A stretch of 64,000 nt of DNA, from contig KE159629.1 of the NCBI GenBank assembly GCA_000403335.2, forward strand, positions 248,001 through 312,000, given 5' to 3'. A program made the translations under genes and the position numbers. Under the pieces are notes generated by a model. It did not search any database and was not told the DNA's origin. It worked only from the letters and a program-made list of their open reading frames with translations. The DNA is from Lachnospiraceae bacterium MD335. Its GTDB lineage: Bacteria > Bacillota > Clostridia > Lachnospirales > Lachnospiraceae. Below, piece by piece: positions 27,447 through 36,538 of this stretch (position 1 is its first letter; each line of letters begins with the position of its first letter).

Positions 27447-27863
27447 ATGGCAATGAAAAGCAGCTTGACAATTCTGTTTGAAAATCCCTTTTGGATTGGA
27501 TTGTTTGAGCGTATAGACGGTGACAAATATGAGGTTTGTAAGATTACGTTCGGCGCAGAGCCGAAAGATTATGAAGTGTATGATTTTCTGCTCAAAAACT
27601 GGCATAAGCTAAAATTCAGCCCGCCAGTTAAAACAGAAAAAATCGAAAAACGAAAAATTAATCCCAAGCGTATGCAGAGGGAAATCAACAGCCAGTTGGA
27701 AAACAAGGGCATTGGAACGAAAGCCCAACAAGCCTTAAAGCTCCAACATGAGCAGGGGAAACTGGAACGGAAAGTGAAGTCCAGAGAACAGAAAGAAGCA
27801 GAGAAAGAGCGGCAATTCGCTCTGCGGCAGGAAAAGAAAAAAGCAAAGCACAGAGGGAGGTAA
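27447..27863 (+). CDS. YjdF-family protein (DUF2992)
   Basis: 138 residues from ATG 27447: SSLTILFENPFWIGLFERID, KITFGAEPKDYEVYDFLL, then a long Lys/Arg/Glu-rich helix. YjdF proteins are linked to an azaaromatic-binding riboswitch in Bacillus and Clostridia and may bind RNA. No obvious yjdF riboswitch is present here; the gene sits 4 bp after padR, which may control it instead. Confidence 0.85.
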   Translation: MAMKSSLTILFENPFWIGLFERIDGDKYEVCKITFGAEPKDYEVYDFLLKNWHKLKFSPPVKTEKIEKRKINPKRMQREINSQLENKGIGTKAQQALKLQHEQGKLERKVKSREQKEAEKERQFALRQEKKKAKHRGR

Positions 27864-27870
27864 TGTTCTG

Positions 27871-28059
27871 ATGATAGCAAGAGAATGGGTGCGCTGCCCG
27901 ATTTGTTCTAATAAGACCCGTGACAGGATTAGGGAAGATACGGTATTGATAAATTATCCGTTGTACTGCCCGAAATGTAAGCAGGAAACATTGATTGAAG
28001 CGAAAAATTTAAAAATAACAGTCATCAGAGAGCCAGACGCAAAGACGCAGAGCCGATGA
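27871..28059 (+). CDS. Cysteine-rich KTR-domain protein, copy 1
   Basis: 62 residues: VRCPICSNKTRDRIREDT then LINYPLYCPKCKQE. Two CxxC pairs form a zinc ribbon with the KTR signature. Often found beside resistance genes in Firmicute elements; function unknown. A second copy is at 34326. A terminator overlaps its 3' end. Confidence 0.85.
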   Translation: MIAREWVRCPICSNKTRDRIREDTVLINYPLYCPKCKQETLIEAKNLKITVIREPDAKTQSR

Positions 28060-28104
28060 ATTTGTGAGATAGTTTGAAATCACAATACATCGGCTCTGTT
28101 TTTG
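28048..28104 (+). terminator. Terminator after KTR copy 1
   Basis: CAGAGCCGATG pairs with CATCGGCTCTG, with an inner GTGA/TCAC stem, then TTTTTG. The first arm lies in the gene's last codons. Confidence 0.8.
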
Positions 28105-28198
28105 TATTCCGCAATTTTTTACAATTCAAATAATAAGCCTGTTGGTATGATGTAAGCAGGCAAGAGAATTGTCAAAAAATTGAAAGGAAGTGTTGGAA

Positions 28199-28594
28199 AT
28201 GAATTACAAAAATCTGTTTGAAAAATTCAACGAGGGAGGAAAGCTGCTGTTAAAAGATGCCACAGTTACATTTGATGCTATCCCGTGGTCGAAACATCCT
28301 GCTTTTGAGGGTGTGGAGCTGAAGCACATTATCACATCCGAAAGGACAGACGGACAATTTAGTTACCATCTTGTGAGGATAGCCCCTAATAAAAAGATTG
28401 GCAGCCATATCCACGAGAAACAACTGGAAACGCATGAAGTAATCTCTGGCACGGGCGTGTGCGTTAATGACGGTGTGGAATTGCCTTATGAAACGGGCGT
28501 AATATCCATATTTCCCATAGGCGTACCGCATGAAGTGATTGCAGGGGATGACGGGCTTTGCCTGTTCGCAAAGTTTATGCCCGCCCTCTGCTAA
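28199..28594 (+). CDS. Cupin-domain protein
   Basis: 131 residues. Cupin motif 1 appears as IGSHIHEKQLETHEVISGTG and motif 2 as IFPIGVPHEVIAG, so a small beta-barrel metal- or ligand-binding protein. GAAAGGAAG precedes the ATG at 28199. It converges with an AraC-type regulator, and the pair may act together. Ligand unknown. Confidence 0.8.
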   Translation: MNYKNLFEKFNEGGKLLLKDATVTFDAIPWSKHPAFEGVELKHIITSERTDGQFSYHLVRIAPNKKIGSHIHEKQLETHEVISGTGVCVNDGVELPYETGVISIFPIGVPHEVIAGDDGLCLFAKFMPALC

Positions 28595-28607
28595 TAGCTC
28601 TATCTGC

Positions 28608-29417
28608 TTATATCTCTTTCGTATCGCTGAATGGCACGAGTGCCCCAGAGGGTATAGGGGTATTTTGGGGGATAATTCCAGAAGAATATTTATAAGTTAA
28701 AGGCGGCAAGCCTACATATTTTTCAAATTGCTTTATGAAGTGGCTTTGGTCGCAGAAACCCGTGGTCAAAGCTACTTCGGTTATTGTATCAGTTTCATGG
28801 ATTAGGCGTTGCGCCTTGCGGATGCGGTTCTGGATTTGGAACTGGTGCGGTGTAAGCCCTACCTCTGCCTTGAAGCTTCTGATAAAGTGGTATTTGCTGA
28901 TAAAAGCGTTTTGTGCCATTTCCTCGACAGTAAGTTTACATTCTGGGTATAATTCCAACTGTTTTTTTAAGTCGTGGATATAGGGGGTATGGTTTTTTAG
29001 CTGCCAGTTAGAAGAATCCGAGGTTTCATCCAGACAGTTTAATAGCTGTAATATCTGATAGTGACTAATTTTTCCCATATTCAGAGCCTGCATCAGAAGA
29101 AATCTAATATGTTTTTGTATGGTGGTAATATCTACGTTGTTTACAGCATTCTTATCAATGCACAGGGTAAGCAGGGAATAGCTGTCATGTGCCGAAATGC
29201 TATGCGGCTCATATGGAAATATTGCAAATGTTTCGTTTTGCTTATAAGTCCTTGCTTCTTTATTTGTTGTAAGGACTACGGAGCCGTCCAGTATGATGCC
29301 GATTGTCAGTACGGAAACGTGATTATGTAATGGGTAAGATATGGTTGAATCCTTACAGAAAATCAGCTCAATGCCTGTTTCTGCATTATATAAATAGCGG
29401 ATATTGTTTGTAGTCAT
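28608..29417 (-). CDS. AraC-family transcriptional regulator
   Basis: 269 residues: an N-terminal cupin-like sensor (FCKDSTISYPLHNHVSVLTI) and a C-terminal double helix-turn-helix (LTVEEMAQNAFISKYHFIRS; ITEVALTTGFCDQSHFIKQF). Convergent with the cupin gene and followed upstream by a PadR-type gene on the same strand. Effector unknown. Confidence 0.88.
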   Translation of the reverse strand: MTTNNIRYLYNAETGIELIFCKDSTISYPLHNHVSVLTIGIILDGSVVLTTNKEARTYKQNETFAIFPYEPHSISAHDSYSLLTLCIDKNAVNNVDITTIQKHIRFLLMQALNMGKISHYQILQLLNCLDETSDSSNWQLKNHTPYIHDLKKQLELYPECKLTVEEMAQNAFISKYHFIRSFKAEVGLTPHQFQIQNRIRKAQRLIHETDTITEVALTTGFCDQSHFIKQFEKYVGLPPLTYKYSSGIIPQNTPIPSGALVPFSDTKEI

Positions 29418-29458
29418 AGGTTTTCCTCACAGTCTGTTATCCATTTCATGGACTTGGG

Positions 29459-29995
29459 TTATATGTTGGCGTTGCAGCTTTCAAGTAAACGGTTTGTTCC
29501 TGTTATTTCAGCATCTACAAGGTCAATCATTCTTTTTACATTTGCAGAATGGGCAGAAGAAACTTCATTTTCCCATAACGGATTGATTTGTTTATCAATC
29601 CCTGCACGGTACTTTTGCAAAATATTAAGCCGCTCCTGCAAAAGTTCCTGCTGTTCATCAGGGGTAAATGTACTTAGAAAAAAAGCGGCAATAGAAAAGA
29701 TGTTTGTATCATAGTTGAATTGCAGGATTGATGCTTTTAAAGTGTTTATAAATTCGCTTTTCCCCTTATCAGAAAGTTTGTAAACGGTGCGGTCTGGCAT
29801 ATTTCCGACTTTCTCGGTAGTGCCAGATATAAATTCCTTTTTCTCAAGGGTTTTTAATGTCGAATATACCGTTGAATCAGCGATATTAAACCACCATTTC
29901 ACATTCATGTAGTTTAAGAGTTTTATTATCTCGTATGCGTTAAGTGGTTTTTCGTATATGAAACCTAAAAGCATTGTGGCAGGTTTGGACAACAT
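29459..29995 (-). CDS. PadR-family transcriptional regulator (second copy)
   Basis: 178 residues; winged helix LLGFIYEKPLNAYEIIKLLN and STVYSTLKTLEKKEFI, then a PadR C-terminal domain. Divergent from 30117, with an 18-bp perfect palindrome between the two starts, so it probably represses both directions. Confidence 0.88.
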   Translation of the reverse strand: MLSKPATMLLGFIYEKPLNAYEIIKLLNYMNVKWWFNIADSTVYSTLKTLEKKEFISGTTEKVGNMPDRTVYKLSDKGKSEFINTLKASILQFNYDTNIFSIAAFFLSTFTPDEQQELLQERLNILQKYRAGIDKQINPLWENEVSSAHSANVKRMIDLVDAEITGTNRLLESCNANI

Positions 29996-30030
29996 ATTTT
30001 TTCCTCCTTGACATTGGATTGTATTTATAG

Positions 30031-30048
30031 TACTTTATATATAAAGTA
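30031..30048. promoter_or_regulatory. Palindromic operator between padR copy 2 and 30117
   Basis: TACTTTATATATAAAGTA, a perfect 18-bp palindrome in the divergent intergenic space. Likely the binding site of the second PadR protein. Confidence 0.7.
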
Positions 30049-30116
30049 GTTTTTATGAACACTACTATTATAACATATCAATGTAGAAAAAGGAATACTG
30101 GAAAAGGAGGTTTTTT

Positions 30117-30584
30117 ATGCCGCAGCTCAATAAAGGGGGTAAATTTGTATTTGGTCTTTCCGTTATAAACCCCGATTTAACAATACACATCCCGCCACAG
30201 GCATTGTTGGAATATGATGCACTGCGGGATGGAAAAGTGATAATTTTTACGGGAAGCAAAATAACAGGCGGCTTTTGCGTGACGACATATCCGCTGCTGT
30301 CAAATTCAAAACTCAGCCATATATTGGAAGAATGCCCTGCGTTAAGGGACTGCCAGCTTTCCGAGGGTGAGTTTACCCGATATAAAGGGCGTAAATATGC
30401 GTGGATTAACATTGATAAGGACGGAGCTGTTAAATTGCCGCAAGATACGTTGGACGTTTTAGAATTACAGTCTGGAATGGAATTGTTGTCAATCCGCAGC
30501 AGTGATATTGCCTTTACAATGGGAGCAAAAGGACCACTGCTTGAAAAAGCACATAATTTTCATGGAGAAATTAAGAGATATTAG
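30117..30584 (+). CDS. Conserved hypothetical protein, possibly AbrB-like
   Basis: 155 residues: LTIHIPPQALLEYDALRDGK and VKLPQDTLDVLELQSGMELL look like two swapped-hairpin AbrB/MazE-type modules (a PP- or LP-start strand, then VIIF or LLSI). Preceded by AAAAGGAGG. It shares a transcript with the DUF998-like membrane gene that begins 14 bp after its stop. Function unknown. Confidence 0.6.
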   Translation: MPQLNKGGKFVFGLSVINPDLTIHIPPQALLEYDALRDGKVIIFTGSKITGGFCVTTYPLLSNSKLSHILEECPALRDCQLSEGEFTRYKGRKYAWINIDKDGAVKLPQDTLDVLELQSGMELLSIRSSDIAFTMGAKGPLLEKAHNFHGEIKRY

Positions 30585-30597
30585 GGGAGATTGGAAA

Positions 30598-31236
30598 ATG
30601 GGAAATATAATAACCAGTAAGATATTTCATTCAGTTATGCTCTTTACAGTTGTTGGCGAGTTTTTTCTTCCGTGGATATTGTGTCGGTATTATGATGGGT
30701 ACAATAGTAAAACAATGGCAATGAGTGCGTTGGGAAGTCTGCAAAGCCCCGTTCGTGTTATTTATAATACATGGTTAATATGGCTTGGATGTTTTCTGGC
30801 ATTTGCAGCGGTTGCATATTTTTTTATTACGAAAAAAGACTTTCCAATCTTATCGGTTTTACTGTTGTTTTCACTAGGGACATTTGCTGTCGGAGCAGGA
30901 TTGGTTTCGGGAATATTCCATGTGAATGAAAACAAAGACATTGTTACTGCGGCTTCAAAAGTACATGGAATAAGTGCGGCAATCGGATTTATGGCATTAT
31001 TGTTTTTCCCATTGTTAAATGGGATTTTAGCATTTAAGCAGAACAATGTCATTTTTGGCATTATATGTGTTATTTCTTTTATCTTGGCATTAATTTTCTT
31101 TGTCTGTTTTATCATGGGAGATAAAGAGCAGTTTCAAAATACCATGTTGAAATATGAGGGATTGTGGGAACGGCTGTCTTTACTTTGTATGTATATTCCT
31201 CTTACTTACAAGGCTGTCCATAATCTGCTGTCCTAA
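30598..31236 (+). CDS. DUF998-type membrane protein
   Basis: 212 residues with about six hydrophobic helices (for example YNTWLIWLGCFLAFAAVAYF and IIFGIICVISFILA-like stretches). AGGGGAGA precedes the ATG at 30598. It resembles DUF998-family integral membrane proteins. Co-transcribed with the preceding gene under PadR control. Role unknown. Confidence 0.7.
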   Translation: MGNIITSKIFHSVMLFTVVGEFFLPWILCRYYDGYNSKTMAMSALGSLQSPVRVIYNTWLIWLGCFLAFAAVAYFFITKKDFPILSVLLLFSLGTFAVGAGLVSGIFHVNENKDIVTAASKVHGISAAIGFMALLFFPLLNGILAFKQNNVIFGIICVISFILALIFFVCFIMGDKEQFQNTMLKYEGLWERLSLLCMYIPLTYKAVHNLLS

Positions 31237-31290
31237 AGATAGCGGTTAAATGGAAAAAACAGAATGATTGCATGAAATGGAGATAAGATT

Positions 31291-31899
31291 ATGGACTATA
31301 AAGAAACAGATTTCAGTTTTCTATACGATGATTTAACTGAGGAATATGGAAATGAACAAGGTAAACAGCTTTATATTTTAATGTGTGAAAAATATACGAA
31401 TCTATGCGAGAGGGAAGCAAAATCTAAGAATGACGAAATAAATCAGCATATTTTCAAAAGATTGTTGCCAATCATGGGAATATATTTAACTCTTGTTGAA
31501 CAGGGTTTTACCAAAGAACAAGCATTTATGATTGCCTATAAGGAAATACAGCACAATGCACACAGCTTAGCGGAAGAAAATGCTAAATTTACAAAAATGC
31601 CATTTACATATGGTTTATTTAAAATGTTTGCCAAATCGCATATGAGCAAAAAGTACCCAACAGAGGGGTTTACGGTAGAATGGAAAAGACATGATAATAG
31701 AGAAATTCATTTTGATATAGTCCGTTGCCTTTACAAAGATATGTGTGAGAAATATTCCTGCCCAGAACTTTGTACGGTTTTCTGCCAAAGTGATATAATT
31801 GCTTTTTCGGGATATGAACCTAAGATTAGATTTGAACGCATGGGAACAATAGGGGGAGGTGCTAATTGTTGTGACTTTCATTTTATTCATGGAAAATAG
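31291..31899 (+). CDS. L-2-amino-thiazoline-4-carboxylate hydrolase-family protein
   Basis: 202 residues; the family end block NCCDFHFIHG and the acidic N-terminal half match small ATC-hydrolase-like proteins common in Clostridia. The named activity belongs to an L-cysteine pathway in Pseudomonas; whether this copy has it is unknown. Followed by about 200 bp of AT-rich DNA with no gene. Confidence 0.7.
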   Translation: MDYKETDFSFLYDDLTEEYGNEQGKQLYILMCEKYTNLCEREAKSKNDEINQHIFKRLLPIMGIYLTLVEQGFTKEQAFMIAYKEIQHNAHSLAEENAKFTKMPFTYGLFKMFAKSHMSKKYPTEGFTVEWKRHDNREIHFDIVRCLYKDMCEKYSCPELCTVFCQSDIIAFSGYEPKIRFERMGTIGGGANCCDFHFIHGK

Positions 31900-32118
31900 A
31901 TATTCAAGTAAAATCATTGAATGTGAGGAAACGGTATCAGTATAGTTGATTTAGAATACGTTGACTGGAAAGTGGGGGTATTATCATTTAGTGATTTAAA
32001 AACATAGCAAGAATGATGAAAAGATAAAAAACTCCTTGTGCTACAATATTTTATTGGAATACCGTACAGGCATATCATAATGCTTAAAAGTGCGGGAAAA
32101 AGGAAAGGAGGTCGCAAA

Positions 32119-33006
32119 ATGCAAGGTCAGACAGTACGCATTGTTTCACAGGCTATCCGCTATATCGAAGAACATCTGCATGAAAAGATGGATTTAGATA
32201 TGGTGGCATCGGCATTGCACTATTCCAAATACCATTTGCATCGGATTTTTACAAAGACCGTCGGCTTGACTATCCACGACTACGCAAAACGGCGGCAGCT
32301 TACAGAAGCGGCAAAACTTCTGGTGTTTTCTGCAAAACCGATTATTGAGATTGCCATTATGAGCGGTTATGAAAGCCAGCAGGCATTTACGGATATTTTT
32401 AAGGCGATGTATAAGACTTCCCCTGCGGAATTTCGGGAAACGGAAAATTTTTACCCGTTACAGCTTGAAATCTATCTGAAGGAGGAGCTTGTAAAAATGG
32501 ATTTGACAAAAGACAATATAAAATTTGCCACGCCCGAAGATGCGGATGACTGGATGGAACTGGTAAGCCTCACGGTTGACGGCTACCCATGTCTGGATAA
32601 GAAAGATTACGCTGCAAACCTGCATCGGTATATTGCGGATAAAAAGGCTCTAATATTGCGGGATGGCGATATGGCTATTGGCGTGATGGGTTTTTCGCCA
32701 GACACAGGCAGCATAGACTTTCTGGCTGTCCATCCGCAGTATCGGCATCTTGGCATTACAAAGCTGTTCCTTGATAAGCTGGCGGAGGAACTGCTTTGCG
32801 GGAAAGAGATTACCTTGACGACATACCGTGCAGGCGATAAGGCAGATACGGGCTGGCGGGAAGAATACCGCCGTCTTGGATTTGCAGAACGGGAACTGCT
32901 TGTGGAATATGGCTACCCGACGCAGCGTTTCGTGCTTCCACCGAAAAACAAGGAGGAATCAGAGAATGACCGAAGTACAGAAAAACCCGTTAGCAGAGAG
33001 CTTTAA
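32119..33006 (+). CDS. AraC-type DNA-binding and GNAT acetyltransferase fusion
   Basis: 295 residues. Residues about 1-110 form an AraC/XylS double helix-turn-helix (LDMVASALHYSKYHLHRIFT; PIIEIAIMSGYESQQAFTDI). Residues about 125-280 form a GNAT domain (GSIDFLAVHPQYRHLGITKL). AAAGGAGG precedes the ATG at 32119. It overlaps the MATE gene by 41 bp, suggesting coupled expression. It may sense or modify a compound and activate the pump. Confidence 0.85.
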   Translation: MQGQTVRIVSQAIRYIEEHLHEKMDLDMVASALHYSKYHLHRIFTKTVGLTIHDYAKRRQLTEAAKLLVFSAKPIIEIAIMSGYESQQAFTDIFKAMYKTSPAEFRETENFYPLQLEIYLKEELVKMDLTKDNIKFATPEDADDWMELVSLTVDGYPCLDKKDYAANLHRYIADKKALILRDGDMAIGVMGFSPDTGSIDFLAVHPQYRHLGITKLFLDKLAEELLCGKEITLTTYRAGDKADTGWREEYRRLGFAERELLVEYGYPTQRFVLPPKNKEESENDRSTEKPVSREL

Positions 33007-34306
33007 CGCCCTATCCCTTATCCGATTTGCTTTCCCAAGCATGGTGATGATGCTGTTTATGGGATTATACACCATTGTAGACACGATTTTCGTAGCAAGG
33101 TTTGTAGACACGAATGCCCTGTCGTCCATCAATATCGTCTGCCCCGTCATCAATCTGATTGTCGGTCTGGGGACGATGCTTGCGACAGGAGGAAGAGCGG
33201 TTGTTGCGAAGAAAATGGGGAATGGAAACACAGAGGAAGCCCGAAGCAATTTTACTTTGATTGTCGTGGCAGGGGCGGTTATCGGTCTGCTGATTACAGC
33301 GGCAGGTCTTTTCTTTTTGGATGAAATCATCTGGGGTTTGGGTGCAAGTAAAGTATTGTTCCCATATTGCAGGGATTATCTGACGGCACAGCTTATTTTC
33401 GCTGCCTTTAACATGATGCAGGTGCTGTATCAGAATCTGTTTGTGACGGCGGGGAAACCGACATTAGGCTTAGTGCTTGCTGTTCTGGCGGGGATTGCCA
33501 ACATTGTTTTTGATTATGTTTTTATTGTTTTGCTGCAAATGGGAATCAAAGGGGCTGCTATTGGGACAGGCATCGGATATATGATACCGTCAATCATCGG
33601 TACAATATTTTTTCTGATGAAAAGAAGTGAATTGCATTTTTGCAAGCCTAACATGGACGCATCTGTTCTGTTGAAAAGCTGTTCCAATGGTGCGTCGGAA
33701 ATGGTAAGCCAGTGTTCGACTGCTGTAACTACATTTTTGTTTAATGTAACAATGATGAAATTGTTGGGCGAGGATGGTGTAGCCGCGATTACGGTACTCA
33801 TCTATTCGCAGTTCCTTTTAACAACGCTTTATATTGGCTTTTCTATGGGAACAGCCCCCGTCGTAAGCTATAACTATGGGAGCGGGAATGTAAAACAGCT
33901 AAAAAAGACCGTCCGTATTTGTTTCAGCTTTATAGCAGGGATTTCCATATTCGTATTTTTTATTTCGATGCTTGGTGGAGAAAGCATTGCAAAGGTATTT
34001 GCCGAGGATAACAGGAATGTTTTTGAAATTACAAAGGATGGATTTGTCATTTTTTCATTCAGCTTTCTGTTCTCTGGATGCAATATTTTTTCATCCGCAT
34101 TATTTACGGCATTGTCCAATGGGAAAGCATCTGCAACCATATCTTTCCTGCGGACATTTGGATTTATTACGATATTCCTTTTGGCATTGCCGAAATTTTT
34201 AGAGGTAACGGGCGTATGGCTTGCAGTACCGCTTGCGGAGCTTTTCACGCTTATGCTGACGGTATATCTGTTATGCAGGCATCGGAAACAATACCATTAT
34301 TTTTGA
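32966..34306 (+). CDS. MATE-family multidrug efflux protein
   Basis: 446 residues with about 12 hydrophobic helices. Start blocks FAFPSMVMMLFMGLYTIVDT and FVARFVDTNALSSINIV, and the second-half repeat GFSMGTAPVVSYNYGSGN, are typical of MATE exporters driven by Na+ or H+. AAGGAGG (32950-32956) precedes the ATG. It lies inside the end of the AraC-GNAT gene. Confidence 0.9.
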   Translation: MTEVQKNPLAESFNALSLIRFAFPSMVMMLFMGLYTIVDTIFVARFVDTNALSSINIVCPVINLIVGLGTMLATGGRAVVAKKMGNGNTEEARSNFTLIVVAGAVIGLLITAAGLFFLDEIIWGLGASKVLFPYCRDYLTAQLIFAAFNMMQVLYQNLFVTAGKPTLGLVLAVLAGIANIVFDYVFIVLLQMGIKGAAIGTGIGYMIPSIIGTIFFLMKRSELHFCKPNMDASVLLKSCSNGASEMVSQCSTAVTTFLFNVTMMKLLGEDGVAAITVLIYSQFLLTTLYIGFSMGTAPVVSYNYGSGNVKQLKKTVRICFSFIAGISIFVFFISMLGGESIAKVFAEDNRNVFEITKDGFVIFSFSFLFSGCNIFSSALFTALSNGKASATISFLRTFGFITIFLLALPKFLEVTGVWLAVPLAELFTLMLTVYLLCRHRKQYHYF

Positions 34307-34325
34307 AAGAAAGGCAGGCAAGAAA

Positions 34326-34523
34326 TTGAAACAGACAGAATGGATATTATGCCCTGTCTGCGGGAGCAAAACCCGCAGCAGAATTAGGGAGGATACTATT
34401 CTGATAAATTATCCTCTCTACTGCCCGAAATGCAGGCAGGAAAGATTGATAGAAGTGAGAAATTTACAAACAATAGTCATCACAGAGCCAGACACATTAG
34501 ATGCAGAGCCGATGAACGTGTGA
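34326..34523 (+). CDS. Cysteine-rich KTR-domain protein, copy 2
   Basis: 65 residues starting at a TTG: WILCPVCGSKTRSRIREDTI and LINYPLYCPKCRQE. It is close to copy 1 at 27871 in both protein and downstream terminator. The two copies bracket a 6-kb gene block, which suggests cassette duplication or insertion by recombination. Confidence 0.8.
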   Translation: MKQTEWILCPVCGSKTRSRIREDTILINYPLYCPKCRQERLIEVRNLQTIVITEPDTLDAEPMNV

Positions 34524-34676
34524 GCAATCACAGTTTGTCGGCTTTTCTTTTTACATAACCAAAGGTAGGCACGTCCACCAAATTAAAAAAAACGGCGATT
34601 TGGTGGGCGGTATTGCTATGCCCGAAAGACTTAACAAGCACTCTCCAAACCTGTTTCAAGTTTGGAGGGATTTTTA
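34508..34676 (+). terminator. Terminators in the 34524-34969 gap
   Basis: Just after KTR copy 2, GCCGA with GTGTGA pairs with TCACA with TCGGC, then TTTTCTTTTT (34508-34553). A second hairpin CTCCAAAC/GTTTGGAG (34643-34667) runs into ATTTTT. A third weak one, ACCGTGAGG/CCTTTGCGGT, stands at 34823-34858. The rest of this 445-bp stretch shows no gene that I can support. Confidence 0.6.
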
Positions 34677-34969
34677 TTGCCTGCAAATAGCAATTTTCAT
34701 TTACATATATCATATCGGGGATGGGTGGACAGCCTGTTAAAAAAATCCTTGTCAATGCAAGGGGGTTTTCTACCCAAGAAGTAGAAGTCAAATCTCTACA
34801 TATAAGAACAAATATATCTATAAACCGTGAGGGTGTAACAGCCTTTGCGGTTTTTCTTTTGTCGTTTTTTGTTGGAATACGTTGTAAGGCTGTTTCTAGG
34901 ATTGGATGCCGTTCTCCGCCCGTCAATCTGGATTTTCAAAAAAATTCAGATTGATTGGAGGAAATTGCA

Positions 34970-35440
34970 ATGCTTGAAAAGCATCCAAACCGAAAAAAGG
35001 ACAAGTATAATCCGTACACTTTGACGATAACCGAGGGGCATTATTACCTCTCTTTTAAGGACGGGCGTGGAAAGCAGCAGAGTATTGAGATTGATGAAAT
35101 GCTGTACCAGACGTTTGACAGATTTGAGCTTGAGGACATATCCCATTTGAACAGGGTGAGCAGGCACATTGAACACTCCGAGCTGACCGATGAAACGCTG
35201 AATGACAGAGCTTTTTATAAGGCAGAACGGATTGAGGATATTGTTTCAGAGAGCATCGAATACGAGCAGTTACATAGGGCGGTTTCCGAACTTCCTGAAG
35301 TGCAGCGACGCAGGCTGAAGCTGTACTTTTTCGGGGAGCTGACCTATGAGCAGATTGCAAAGATGGAGGGCTGCAAATATCAAGCTGTCCAGTGTTCCAT
35401 AAAAGCGGCATTAAAGGCGATAAAAAAATTTATGAAATAA
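34970..35440 (+). CDS. Sigma-like ICE regulator (Tn916 Orf7 type)
   Basis: 156 residues. The C-terminal half is a sigma region 4-like helix-turn-helix (LPEVQRRRLKLYFFGELTYE, then QIAKMEGCKYQAVQCSIKAA). Proteins of this type occur in the regulation modules of Tn916/Tn1549 elements. GGAGG at 34957-34961 precedes the ATG. A terminator follows. Confidence 0.85.
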   Translation: MLEKHPNRKKDKYNPYTLTITEGHYYLSFKDGRGKQQSIEIDEMLYQTFDRFELEDISHLNRVSRHIEHSELTDETLNDRAFYKAERIEDIVSESIEYEQLHRAVSELPEVQRRRLKLYFFGELTYEQIAKMEGCKYQAVQCSIKAALKAIKKFMK

Positions 35441-35470
35441 TTGCCTTGTATTGTGGCGGTTGAGTGAGCA

Positions 35471-35510
35471 AACAGGTGAAGGGGCTTAAAAACCCTTTCA
35501 CCTGTTTTCC
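35471..35510 (+). terminator. Terminator after the sigma-like gene
   Basis: AACAGGTGAA with GGG pairs with CCC and TTCACCTGTT, then TTTTCC. Confidence 0.85.
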
Positions 35511-36027
35511 GTTATGGCAAAACGGGACGGCTCTTTGAAAACCGAATACCCATTCACCAAATACATTCTCTTTGTGGCTGTAATAAGTGTAAGCGTGTGC
35601 AGCGATACGCCATGACCCGCCGAAAGGCAGTAAGCGAAAATTATCGACTGAAAATATCGGGCAGCTTCCGATTCCGCCATGACCCACAAAGAGGATAATG
35701 ATACTCCCGTCCAGCCACAGTCCGAGCGGTAACCAATCCGCCGCAGGCAATGGGGGCGGCTCTGTCAGACCGACAGTTGGGGTGTAACTCCCGTGGCGTC
35801 AGTTCGCTGCTGACCGTTTGGTGACTTCCCTTTGCGTTATCACGCATCAGCATTTTCGGGGTGTCGGGGACAAATAGAAAATGCCTTTTATCATAATGCC
35901 AGATGCAGGGCGGTCTATCGGAACAGGGCTTGTTTTATGTGCTTTCGACTTTAAATACTTCCTTGCGTCTGGCTGTTACATAGGCAGGGTATTCCTGCCT
36001 AAATCCAGATAGGAGGTTCTAAAGAAT
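35511..36027 (+). other. Gene-free GC-rich stretch before the toxin gene
   Basis: About 500 bp without a convincing gene in either direction. It contains TAGGCAGG GTATT CCTGCCTA (35981-36001), a perfect hairpin just before the toxin ribosome binding site, and several shorter inverted repeats. Such ICE regions can hold a transfer origin or a regulatory RNA, but I see nothing that proves either. Confidence 0.5.
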
Positions 36028-36477
36028 ATGGAAAGGACAATTAGGCGTGGTGACATCTACTACGCAGAGCTTAATCCCGTTGTCGGTTCGGAGCAGGGCG
36101 GCATACGACCCGTACTTATCATTTCTAATGATATAGGAAATAGCCACAGCCCGACAGTCATTATCGCTGCCATAACAGGTAAAACACAGACAAAGGCAAA
36201 ATTACCGACACATACCGAAGTAAAGGATGTTGAGGGGCTTGACAGGGACTCTATCATCCTGCTTGAACAGATACGGACGATTGATAAGCGACGTTTGCGG
36301 GAATATATGGGAACTCTTGACAGGCGTTTTCTTCCTGCAATGGACAAAGCGTTGGCAATTAGTATTGGTTTAAACGGATATTCGCAATGCCCGATGAGGC
36401 AGGGCAGGCTCTCGGCTTCTTTACCTGCTCATGAATGTTGTCCGCTGCATGATGACAGCGTTCAAAAAAAGGATTAG
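36028..36477 (+). CDS. MazF/PemK-family toxin
   Basis: 149 residues: [20 protein letters not shown] and [12 protein letters not shown] are the MazF fold start; [20 protein letters not shown] is the typical middle. MazF-type proteins are mRNA-cutting ribonucleases. ATAGGAGG precedes the ATG. The last 35 residues (after ISIGLNGY) do not look like the family and may come from a frameshift or fusion. No antitoxin gene is adjacent upstream. Confidence 0.85.
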   Translation: MERTIRRGDIYYAELNPVVGSEQGGIRPVLIISNDIGNSHSPTVIIAAITGKTQTKAKLPTHTEVKDVEGLDRDSIILLEQIRTIDKRRLREYMGTLDRRFLPAMDKALAISIGLNGYSQCPMRQGRLSASLPAHECCPLHDDSVQKKD

Positions 36478-36538
36478 CCCCCTCGTTATATGGTACAATC
36501 ATTCGCTCATACATTGAGAATGAGGGAGGTGCTGTCTG

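Noticed and set aside
32038-32118. Longer start for the AraC-GNAT gene
   Set aside because: AAAGGAGG stands just before the ATG at 32119; the extension has no family match.
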